DNA from: Rhizobium sp. AAP43
Lineage (GTDB): Bacteria > Pseudomonadota > Alphaproteobacteria > Rhizobiales > Rhizobiaceae
Assembly: GCF_001296045.1 (NCBI RefSeq)
Contig: NZ_LJHS01000035.1
Coordinates: 1-64,000, forward strand
Length of the DNA stretch: 64,000 nt
Direction: 5' to 3'
A program made the translations under genes and the position numbers. Shown here one piece after another: positions 7,916-14,771 of the stretch (its first letter is position 1; each line of letters starts with the position of its first letter). The notes under the pieces are model-generated. The model ran no database searches. It was not told the DNA's origin and worked only from the letters and a program-made list of their open reading frames with translations.

Positions 7916-8509
7916 CTATTTCAGCATGGGCCAGAGGCTGAGGACCAGCAAAATCGCCATGGTGATGTTGAACCATTTCAACCGCACTGGCACGGACAGC
8001 CAGTCTCTCAGAACCGAGCCGAAGCCCGCCCAGGTCGACACGCTCGGAAGATTAACAGCGGCAAAGACTAGGGCGACGATAGCCACTGTCAAAGCATATT
8101 GCTCCGGATTCGGATAGACGGCCATGGCGGTCACCGCCATCACCCAGGCTTTGGGGTTGACCCATTGGAAGGCTGCAGCACCGAAGAAGGACATCGGTTC
8201 GGCCTTTGCCTCACCGTCGCTCATCTGGCGCGACGAACCGATCTTCCAGGCAATCCAGAGAAGATAGGCACCGCCGGCAATCTTGAGGCCGATAAAAGCT
8301 GGCGGATAGGCAGCAAGCACCGCGCCCAGCCCGAGGCCGACACCGAGCAGCAGCGACAGAAAGCCTGCGCCGATCCCGACCATGTGGGGAATGGTCCGAC
8401 GGAAACCGAAATTCACGCTGGAGGCGAACAGCATCATGTTGTTCGGTCCCGGCGTAATCGAGGTGGTGAAGGCGAAAAGAACGAGGGCCAGCATGGTATC
8501 CGCCGACAT
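7916..8509 (-). CDS. LysE family amino-acid/metabolite exporter
   Basis: This 197-residue inner-membrane protein has about six spans. The LysE/RhtB signature TTSITPGPNNMMLFASSVNFG lies at the start, and AFQWVNPKAWVMAVTA in the fourth segment. The family exports amino acids, homoserine lactones or related small molecules by proton antiport. Met at 8509 is preferred because the first span follows at once; an ATG at 8596 would add 29 polar residues. The stop is 9 bases from nthA, so it heads the nitrile hydratase operon. It may export the amide or a derived compound (inference only). Confidence 0.88.
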   Translation of the reverse strand: MSADTMLALVLFAFTTSITPGPNNMMLFASSVNFGFRRTIPHMVGIGAGFLSLLLGVGLGLGAVLAAYPPAFIGLKIAGGAYLLWIAWKIGSSRQMSDGEAKAEPMSFFGAAAFQWVNPKAWVMAVTAMAVYPNPEQYALTVAIVALVFAAVNLPSVSTWAGFGSVLRDWLSVPVRLKWFNITMAILLVLSLWPMLK

Positions 8510-8676
8510 GGATGCAGTCTCCCACAGATTTTCCGGTACCGTAGCTGACCTGTCGCCGGGCGCCAGTGGCATTGTTGTCTTCGTGACAGATTGCACCGCA
8601 TGGGACGCGAAGCTTTGGCTTGCCTCGACATCAGTGGTCGTTATCCTCGAACCGCAACCACGCCGAGGAGCTTGCC

Positions 8677-9522
8677 ATGCATGATGCGATCCCGACCGTT
8701 ACGTTTCCGGACGGCAAGACAGTTCCGGCACTTGGCTGCGGCACATGGATGATGGGAGAGCAGCAGGTTGACGCCAAGGCCGAGGTCGCGGCCGTGCGCC
8801 GTGCGCTCGATCTCGGCATTGGTGTCATCGACACGGCCGAAATGTATGGGGACGGCGGCGCCGAGCGGATCGTCGGCGAGGCCCTCAGGGATCGACGTCA
8901 AGACGCCTTCCTTGTGTCCAAAGTCCTACCCTGGAATGCGAGCTTCGACGGAACGATCAAGGCCTGCCACAACAGCTTGGATAGGTTGAAGACAGACTAT
9001 CTCGACCTCTACCTCCTGCACTGGCGGGGCGAACATCCGCTCGCAGACACGGTTGCGGCCCTGGAAGTGTTGAAGGTAGACGGACACATCCGCGCCTGGG
9101 GTGTTTCGAATTTTGATGTCGAAGACATGGAGGAACTGGTCTCGGTGCCGGGCGGATCGCACTGCGCTACAAACCAGGTCCTGTACAACCTCTCTCGCCG
9201 GGGCGTGGAATTTGATCTTCTTCCCTGGTGCCAGCAGCGGGATATGCCCGTCATGGCCTATTCGCCAATCGAGCAGGGCCGGATCCTCGATCACCCCGAA
9301 CTCATCCATATCGCCAAGGCCTATCAGGCCACACCTGCCCAGGTGGCGCTTGCTTTCCTGCTGGAACGCGATGGCGTCATGCCCATTCCGAAGACTTCCA
9401 ACCTGCAACGCCTGCAGGAAAATCGCGAGGCTGTCGATCTGGACATATCCGACGAAGACTGGGAAAGGCTCGACCTGGCATTCCCACCGCCTCAAGCCAA
9501 ACAGCCGTTGGCGATGCTTTGA
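8677..9522 (+). CDS. Aldo/keto reductase
   Basis: This 281-residue NADPH-dependent (beta/alpha)8-barrel oxidoreductase has [22 protein letters not shown] (catalytic Asp and Tyr), [12 protein letters not shown] (catalytic Lys), [10 protein letters not shown] (catalytic His) and [13 protein letters not shown] (phosphate-binding Lys and Arg). ATG 8677 follows GAGGAG at good spacing; an upstream ATG at 8620 lacks one. It is probably the first gene of a three-gene unit with the SDR-DoxX and DUF2269 genes (31-base then 1-base gaps). The substrate is not predictable; relatives in the 2,5-diketo-gluconate reductase group share the pattern. Confidence 0.93.
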   Translation: MHDAIPTVTFPDGKTVPALGCGTWMMGEQQVDAKAEVAAVRRALDLGIGVIDTAEMYGDGGAERIVGEALRDRRQDAFLVSKVLPWNASFDGTIKACHNSLDRLKTDYLDLYLLHWRGEHPLADTVAALEVLKVDGHIRAWGVSNFDVEDMEELVSVPGGSHCATNQVLYNLSRRGVEFDLLPWCQQRDMPVMAYSPIEQGRILDHPELIHIAKAYQATPAQVALAFLLERDGVMPIPKTSNLQRLQENREAVDLDISDEDWERLDLAFPPPQAKQPLAML

Positions 9523-9553
9523 TCCGACACGCGCAAGACTGGAATTCCCCGCA

Positions 9554-10852
9554 ATGACAATCCTCGTTCTCGGCGCGACCGGCTTTATCGGCCAGGAAGT
9601 TGTGCTGTCCCTTCAGGCGGCTGGACACCAGACCATCGGCCTTGGCCGCGATATCCGCCAGGTCAAGGCGCGTTTCCCGCAGGCAGCCTTCCCCAGGGCG
9701 GATTGGCAAGCTCGCGACCTCAAATCTCTGCGTGACGCCGCCAGCTGGCTTCCGCTGCTCAAGAGTGTGACTGCGGTGATCAATTGCGCCGGCGCCCTGC
9801 AGGACGGATTGCGCGATGATCTCAAAGCCGTACAGACAGAGGCCATGCTGGCCCTTCAGGCTGCCGCAAATACGCTGCCGATAAAGCCGCTGATCGTCCA
9901 GATATCGGCACCTGCAAATCTTGCCCCCGCGGGCACGCGCTTCATGGAAACCAAGCTGGAAGCCGACCGCGCGCTGAAAGCGTCCGGCCTGCCGCATGTC
10001 ATCCTGCGCCCGACGGTAGTAGTTGGCCGCAATGCCTATGGCGGTACAGCGCTCCTGCGTGCCATAGCCTCCTGTCCCGGCATCCTGCCCTTGGTCGACG
10101 GGGAAACCAGCCTGAACGCCGTCCACGTTACCGACGTCGCCAAGGCCGTCGTCGATGCCGTGGAGGGGCGACTGGATGATGGCTCGGATCTTGTGGTGGC
10201 CGGGCAGCCAACACGAACGCTCAAGGAGATGGCGCGCTTCTACCGTGGCTGGCTAGGGCTGCCCGAGGCACCGGTTGTCAACATACCAACACGCCTGACG
10301 CGCCCGCTGTCGTGGCTCGCGGACATGGCCGGACGTCTCGGCTGGCGCTCTCCGCTGCGCAGCACCGCGACCCGTATCAGCGGCATTGGCGTGGCACCGG
10401 CACCGGATGTGCCGACACGCTGGGCACCGGACCCGATCGTCAGGCTCTCGTCAGAGCCGGCAGCCGTTCAGGACCTCTGGTTTGCCAGGCTCTATCTTCT
10501 GAAGCCGCTCATGATCCTGACGCTTTCCCTCTTCTGGATCACCTCCGGCGTGGTGCCTCTTTTCGATCCCGTTCAGACATCGCTCCGCTTCGGCTCCAAC
10601 CTGCCGCAGACACCCGCTCTTGCCGTCACCATCCTGACCTCGCTCCTCGACATCGCGCTCGGTCTTGCCATCCTCGTCCACCCCTGGGCAAAGCGCGCTC
10701 TGCAAGGCATGATCCTCGTCTCGCTGTCGTACCTCCTCGGGGGCACACTCATCGAACCTGCGCTCTGGCTCGATCCGCTCGGCCCTCTCGTCAAAGTATT
10801 CCCCTCCATCCTGCTGGCCATGGCAACACTCGCTGTCCTGGAAGAGCGCTGA
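9554..10852 (+). CDS. NAD(P)-binding SDR (NDUFA9-like) fused to a DoxX-like membrane domain
   Basis: This is a 432-residue fusion. Residues 1 to about 300 form an extended/atypical SDR: ILVLGATGFIGQEV (nucleotide-binding Gly motif), VINCAGAL, QISAPAN, HVILRPTVVVGRNAYGG and LNAVHVTDVAKAVVDA. The SDR Tyr-x-x-x-Lys is replaced by FMETKLEADRAL, as in NDUFA9/YcfI-type proteins that bind the cofactor without classic reductase chemistry. Residues about 310-430 hold four membrane spans of a DoxX-like domain. ATG 9554 begins exactly at the Rossmann strand. The next gene, DUF2269, is also a membrane protein and lies 1 base away, so the two probably act together at the inner membrane. Confidence 0.88.
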   Translation: MTILVLGATGFIGQEVVLSLQAAGHQTIGLGRDIRQVKARFPQAAFPRADWQARDLKSLRDAASWLPLLKSVTAVINCAGALQDGLRDDLKAVQTEAMLALQAAANTLPIKPLIVQISAPANLAPAGTRFMETKLEADRALKASGLPHVILRPTVVVGRNAYGGTALLRAIASCPGILPLVDGETSLNAVHVTDVAKAVVDAVEGRLDDGSDLVVAGQPTRTLKEMARFYRGWLGLPEAPVVNIPTRLTRPLSWLADMAGRLGWRSPLRSTATRISGIGVAPAPDVPTRWAPDPIVRLSSEPAAVQDLWFARLYLLKPLMILTLSLFWITSGVVPLFDPVQTSLRFGSNLPQTPALAVTILTSLLDIALGLAILVHPWAKRALQGMILVSLSYLLGGTLIEPALWLDPLGPLVKVFPSILLAMATLAVLEER

Positions 10853-10853
10853 C

Positions 10854-11333
10854 ATGCTCGAAGAAATCCTCCGCTTCGTCCACGTCATCGGCGCAACCGT
10901 GCTTCTCGGCACCGGCGCTGGCATCGCCTTCTTCATGCTGATGGCCCATCGCACGGGAAACCCATCCCATATCGCCCATGTCGCCGGCACCGTGGTGATT
11001 GCCGATACGGTATTCACGGCGACCGCGGCGATCCTGCAGCCGATCACCGGGGCATGGCTCGCCCAAGAAATCGGCTGGGACCTCACCTCGGGCTGGGTCT
11101 TCCTATCGCTCATCCTTTATGTCGTCGTCGGCCTCTTTTGGCTGCCGGTCGTCTGGATCCAGATCCAGCTGCGCGATCTCGCCCGTCAAGCTGCGGCTTC
11201 CGGCACAGCGCTCCCGGCGCGCTATGTGAGGCTTTTCCGGATCTGGTTCGCCTGTGGTTTCCCGGCCTTCCTCTCTGTCATGGCCATCCTTTGGCTGATG
11301 CTGACCAAGCCGAACATCGCAATCGGCCTCTAA
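10854..11333 (+). CDS. DUF2269 family integral membrane protein
   Basis: This 159-residue protein has four hydrophobic spans (about 8-30, 50-72, 80-105, 135-157). It fits DUF2269, seen from ILRFVHVIGATVLLGTGAGIAFF with its conserved His, then TGAWLAQ, and RLFRIWFACGFPAF. Its biochemical role is unknown. It follows the SDR-DoxX gene by one base and is almost certainly translated from the same message. In my knowledge of the family, DUF2269 genes often sit beside SDR-DoxX fusions, so the pair may form one membrane redox unit (inference). Confidence 0.82.
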   Translation: MLEEILRFVHVIGATVLLGTGAGIAFFMLMAHRTGNPSHIAHVAGTVVIADTVFTATAAILQPITGAWLAQEIGWDLTSGWVFLSLILYVVVGLFWLPVVWIQIQLRDLARQAAASGTALPARYVRLFRIWFACGFPAFLSVMAILWLMLTKPNIAIGL

Positions 11334-11465
11334 GGTACAGAAAACAGCAAACAGCCCGCAGCCTCTGGATGACAGGCCCTTTACCTCAGTCGCTGAGAAA
11401 ATTAGGAGTTTAACGAAATCCGGAATAGGGGCCGGATGGATTCGCGATTTCATGCAGGGGGCTAC

Positions 11466-11996
11466 ATGGCAAAGCGCAACAAGGGTGGCATCCACCCGAT
11501 CTTGGACAAATCGACATCACGCGTGTTTCACGCACTGGCATCCGATCCGCGCCGGATGATGCTCGCACATCTCGCGCAATCATCGCTGACCGCAGGTGAA
11601 ATTGCCGCGCGCTTCGACATGGCCAAGCCATCAATCTCGCAGCATCTCTCGATTCTGGAAAATGCCGAGCTCATCGAAGGCCGGAAAAAGGGCCAGTTTA
11701 TTCACTACCGCCTGAAGCCGCAGTCTCTGCGCCACGCGCTCGAAGCCATGCTGTCGACGCTTGAGCCAGCGGATGCCGCAGACGCCGTCGGAGAAGACGA
11801 CGTCGTAGCCGCAGCCCCTGTCATCGGATCAGCCAAGCGCCCTCGACCAGACAAGTCCAGCAAAAAGCAGGAGCAATCAGAGAGCGCAGGACAGCCAGCG
11901 AAACGCGCCAAAGAGAAGGCCACAAAAGCGGACGTCGCGCCGCCTTCGCCACCGCAACAGATGGGATTGCTCGACCTCCTCGGCATGGAGGCTTGA
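11466..11996 (+). CDS. ArsR-type transcriptional regulator with a charged low-complexity tail
   Basis: Residues 10-95 form an ArsR-like winged helix: VFHALASDPRRMMLAHLAQSSL, then LTAGEIAARFDMAKPSISQH as the recognition helix and GQFIHYRL as the wing. There are no Cys metal ligands in the recognition helix, so it is not an ArsR/SmtB metal sensor of the usual kind. The last 75 residues are rich in Lys, Ala, Pro and Glu and end in MGLLDLLGMEA, which could be a short docking helix. ATG 11466 sits behind GCAGGGGG; ATG 11436 would add 10 residues. It is a single gene that converges on ilvH across a shared terminator. Confidence 0.85.
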   Translation: MAKRNKGGIHPILDKSTSRVFHALASDPRRMMLAHLAQSSLTAGEIAARFDMAKPSISQHLSILENAELIEGRKKGQFIHYRLKPQSLRHALEAMLSTLEPADAADAVGEDDVVAAAPVIGSAKRPRPDKSSKKQEQSESAGQPAKRAKEKATKADVAPPSPPQQMGLLDLLGMEA

Positions 11997-12010
11997 AAAC
12001 CAAAGCGAAA

Positions 12011-12032
12011 GGGCGACCCCGCAGGATCGCCC
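12011..12032 (-). terminator. Terminator of ilvBH
   Basis: The stem GGGCGA/TCGCCC (12011-12016 with 12027-12032) is followed on the minus strand by CTTTCGCTTTGGTTTT. It lies 29 bases past the ilvH stop. It also falls 15 bases after the convergent ArsR gene, where it could act in both directions. Confidence 0.65.
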
Positions 12033-12060
12033 GTTCACGTTTCGGCAATAACCGAATTCT

Positions 12061-12633
12061 TTACATGCCTTGTGCGCCACGATTCATCGCGGCGATGCCG
12101 GTGCGGCAGACTTCGTTCAGACCAAGCGGCTTCATGATGGAGACGAACTGGTCGATCTTGGAGGATTTCCCGGTGATCTCGAAGATGAAGTGATCGACCG
12201 TCGCATCCACCACCTTGGCGTGGAAGGCATCGGCCAGACGCAGTGTTTCGGCCCGCATTTCGCCTGATGCAACAACCTTCACCAGAGCCACTTCACGTTC
12301 GATCGGCCGCTCCTGGCCCTGCTCGCGGGCGCGGACTGTGAGGTCGACGACGCGATGCACAGGCACGATCCGCTCAAGCTGCGCCTTGATCTGCTCGAGA
12401 ACCGACGGCGTGCCGCGAGTCACGATGGTAATACGCGACAGATGCGCCTCATGCTCCGTCTCGGAAACCGTAAGACTTTCAATGTTGTAGCCGCGACCTG
12501 AGAACAGGCCGATGACCCGGGCAAGCACGCCCGGCTCGTTGTCGACAAGCACAGAGAGCGTATGGCTCTCGATGGCTGCGGTTTCCTTCGCGATGAAATA
12601 GGCCGAACCGGTCGGTTGAAGATGTGCGTTCAT
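12061..12633 (-). CDS. ilvH: Acetolactate synthase small (regulatory) subunit
   Basis: This 190-residue regulatory partner of IlvB/IlvI confers valine feedback and raises activity in the first step of Val/Leu/Ile synthesis. An N-terminal ACT domain (about 20-95) is clear: HTLSVLVDNEPGVLARVIGLF, then SRGYNIESLTVSE-like residues. A C-terminal regulatory fold follows. Met at 12633 is chosen because GGGAGG lies just upstream and the family begins there; an open extension to 12711 overlaps ilvB and is not used. ilvH follows ilvB by 16 bases, so both fall under the attenuator ahead of ilvB. Confidence 0.96.
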   Translation of the reverse strand: MNAHLQPTGSAYFIAKETAAIESHTLSVLVDNEPGVLARVIGLFSGRGYNIESLTVSETEHEAHLSRITIVTRGTPSVLEQIKAQLERIVPVHRVVDLTVRAREQGQERPIEREVALVKVVASGEMRAETLRLADAFHAKVVDATVDHFIFEITGKSSKIDQFVSIMKPLGLNEVCRTGIAAMNRGAQGM

Positions 12634-12649
12634 GGTGTTTTCCTCCCGG

Positions 12650-14428
12650 TCAGACGAGCTGACGACCCTTGGCATCGATGGCATTGGCAACGGCTTCGTC
12701 GGTCGCTTCATCCGGCAAAAGCATCTCGTTATGCGCCTTGCCCGATGGGATCATCGGGAAGCAGTTGGCGAGATTGGCGACACGGCAATCGAAGATGACG
12801 GGTTTGTTCACGTCGATCATCTCCTGGATGGCCCCATCGAGATCCTCGGGCTTTTCACAGCGCAGGCCAACGGCACCATACGCTTCCGCCAGCTTGACGA
12901 AATCAGGCATGGCTTCCGTGTAGGAGTTTGACAGGCGGTTGCCATGCAACAGCTGCTGCCACTGTCGTACCATGCCCATGTACTGGTTGTTCAGAATGAA
13001 GATCTTGATCGGCGCATTATACTGGATGGCCGCCGACATTTCCTGAATGCACATCTGGATCGAGGCGTCGCCGGCAATGTCGATGACCAGGCTTTCCGGA
13101 TGCGCGATCTGCACGCCGAGTGCCGCCGGCAGGCCGTAACCCATTGTGCCGAGGCCGCCCGAGGTCATCCAGCGGTTCGGCTGCTCGAAACCGTAGAACT
13201 GGGCTGCCCACATCTGGTGCTGACCGACTTCCGTCGTGATGTAGGTGTCGCGGTCCTTGGTCAGTTCATAGAGCCTCTGCAAGGCGTATTGAGGCATGAT
13301 GACGTCCTTGGACGGCGAATAGGCGAAGGAATTGCGGGCGCGCCATTTGGTGATGCTCGCATTCCAGTCAGCGGTCTGGTTCGCTTCCGGCTTCTTCGGC
13401 AAGGCGCGCCAGGCTCGGACCATATCTTCGAGAACGCGGCCGATATCGCCGAGGATCGGCACGTCGACGCGGACATTCTTGTTGATCGACGACGGATCAA
13501 TATCGATGTGGATCTTCTTCGAATTCGGTGAGAACGCATTGAGGCGGCCGGTTATGCGGTCGTCGAAACGCGCGCCGATGCAGAGCATCACGTCGCAATC
13601 ATGCATCGCCATATTCGCTTCGTAGGAACCGTGCATGCCAAGCATGCCGAGCCAGTTCTTACCCGAAGCCGGATAGCAGCCAAGGCCCATCAGGGTCGAG
13701 GTGATCGGAAAATCGGTGAGCGAAACAAGCTCGCGCAGCAGCTTGGTCGCCTCAGGCCCGGAATTGACGACACCGCCGCCGGAATAGATGATAGGTCGAC
13801 GGGCACCAGCCATCAGTTGCACGGCAGCGGCGATAGCGCCTGCATCGCCCGACAGCTTCGGCTGATAGCTCTTGGCCGGCTCGTGTGTTTCGGGCGGCGT
13901 ATAGGTACCCGTAGCGAACTGGATGTCCTTGGGGACATCGACGAGGACGGGACCTGGGCGCCCGGACTTTGCAATCCGGAAGGCCTCATGAATGATGCCG
14001 GCAAGCTTGTTGACGTCCTTGACCAGCCAATTGTGCTTGGTGCAGGGCCGGGTAATGCCGACGGTGTCGCATTCCTGGAAGGCGTCAGAACCAATCAGCG
14101 CTGTGGGAACCTGACCCGAGATGCAGACCAAGGGAACGCTATCCATCAGCGCATCCTGCAGCGGCGTTACCGCGTTGGTGGCACCGGGACCGGAAGTGAC
14201 AAGCATGACCCCGACCTTGCCGGTCGAGCGTGCATAGCCTTCTGCGGCATGGCCCGCACCCTGTTCGTGCCGCACGAGAATATGCTGGATATCGTCCTGC
14301 TGGAAGATTTCGTCATAGATCGGAAGGACCGCACCGCCGGGATAGCCGAAGATGTGCTCGACGCCGTTGTCCTTCAGCGCCCGCAGAACGATCTCGGCGC
14401 CCGTCATCTGATTGTCTTTGCCCGTCAT
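12650..14428 (-). CDS. ilvB: Acetolactate synthase large (catalytic) subunit
   Basis: This 592-residue ThDP/FAD enzyme condenses two pyruvates to acetolactate (or pyruvate plus 2-oxobutyrate). Signs: MTGAEIVLRALKDNGVEHIF, FGYPGGAV, RHEQGAGHAAEGYAR (catalytic Glu near 60), the central FAD-binding domain, and the ThDP/Mg motif GDASIQMCIQEMSAAIQYN ending in LNNQYMG (about 450-485). Met at 14428 has GGA upstream; Met at 14407 is a possible shorter start. The message carries a 5' leader with a short Val/Leu/Ile-rich peptide and a terminator 55 bases before the start, so synthesis should fall when charged branched-chain tRNAs are plentiful. Could equally be named ilvI. Confidence 0.97.
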   Translation of the reverse strand: MTGKDNQMTGAEIVLRALKDNGVEHIFGYPGGAVLPIYDEIFQQDDIQHILVRHEQGAGHAAEGYARSTGKVGVMLVTSGPGATNAVTPLQDALMDSVPLVCISGQVPTALIGSDAFQECDTVGITRPCTKHNWLVKDVNKLAGIIHEAFRIAKSGRPGPVLVDVPKDIQFATGTYTPPETHEPAKSYQPKLSGDAGAIAAAVQLMAGARRPIIYSGGGVVNSGPEATKLLRELVSLTDFPITSTLMGLGCYPASGKNWLGMLGMHGSYEANMAMHDCDVMLCIGARFDDRITGRLNAFSPNSKKIHIDIDPSSINKNVRVDVPILGDIGRVLEDMVRAWRALPKKPEANQTADWNASITKWRARNSFAYSPSKDVIMPQYALQRLYELTKDRDTYITTEVGQHQMWAAQFYGFEQPNRWMTSGGLGTMGYGLPAALGVQIAHPESLVIDIAGDASIQMCIQEMSAAIQYNAPIKIFILNNQYMGMVRQWQQLLHGNRLSNSYTEAMPDFVKLAEAYGAVGLRCEKPEDLDGAIQEMIDVNKPVIFDCRVANLANCFPMIPSGKAHNEMLLPDEATDEAVANAIDAKGRQLV

Positions 14429-14483
14429 GCTGTGTTTCCGTCCGCCTTTGTGGATTTGGGGCACGAAGCCCGGTTTTAGGCAT

Positions 14484-14507
14484 AAAAAAAGGCCCCTTGA
14501 GGAGCCT
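14484..14507 (-). terminator. Attenuator terminator of the ilvBH leader
   Basis: On the minus strand the 7-bp stem AGGCTCC/GGGGCCT with loop TCAA runs straight into seven T residues. It lies between the leader peptide and ilvB, 55 bases before the ilvB ATG, which is where an attenuation terminator belongs. Confidence 0.85.
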
Positions 14508-14514
14508 GTCTTCT

Positions 14515-14564
14515 AGCGCATGGGTGGCTGTCGCCGGATGGTCACACCATCCTGCCCATGCGCT
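14515..14564 (-). promoter_or_regulatory. Attenuator pre-emptor hairpins in the ilvBH leader
   Basis: A perfect 10-bp pairing, AGCGCATGGG with CCCATGCGCT (14555-14564 with 14515-14524), encloses a second 7-bp hairpin, GGATGGT/ACCATCC (14536-14552). The first arm lies inside the last leader-peptide codons, right after the Val-Leu-Ile-Val-Val run. A ribosome stalled there would hide it. The alternative antiterminator pairing is less obvious; AGCC with GGCT of the terminator arm is the best I see. Confidence 0.75.
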
Positions 14565-14598
14565 TTCCCACCACGATAAGTACCATCGAGTTTTTCAT
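14542..14598 (-). CDS. ilvB leader peptide (attenuation)
   Basis: The 18-codon frame reads MKNSMVLIVVGKRMGRMV and stops inside the inner hairpin. Codons 6-10 are Val-Leu-Ile-Val-Val, the three end products of the pathway. This is the pattern expected of a branched-chain attenuator peptide. The ATG lies only 7 bases after a good -10 box and has no ribosome site, so the message is probably leaderless, as known for the trpL peptide of Sinorhizobium. Confidence 0.85.
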   Translation of the reverse strand: MKNSMVLIVVGKRMGRMV

Positions 14599-14605
14599 GC
14601 GCGAA

Positions 14606-14634
14606 GTGTTAGACAGAAAGCGCCCAAGCGTCAA
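14606..14634 (-). promoter_or_regulatory. Promoter of the ilvBH operon
   Basis: On the minus strand TTGACG (-35, 14629-14634) and TAACAC (-10, 14606-14611) are separated by exactly 17 bases. Transcription should start at or within a base or two of the A of the leader ATG (14598). Confidence 0.7.
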
Positions 14635-14771
14635 CGCATGTTTCAGGATTATTTTCGCCCTTTTGCGCAGTTTTCTTTCTTCCCCTCCCCTGTGTCCGCC
14701 TCAAGCTCACACCGGCTACACAAAATCTTAAACGGCTTCTTTCATCATGAGGCGAGCAGGGAGAATGATAA

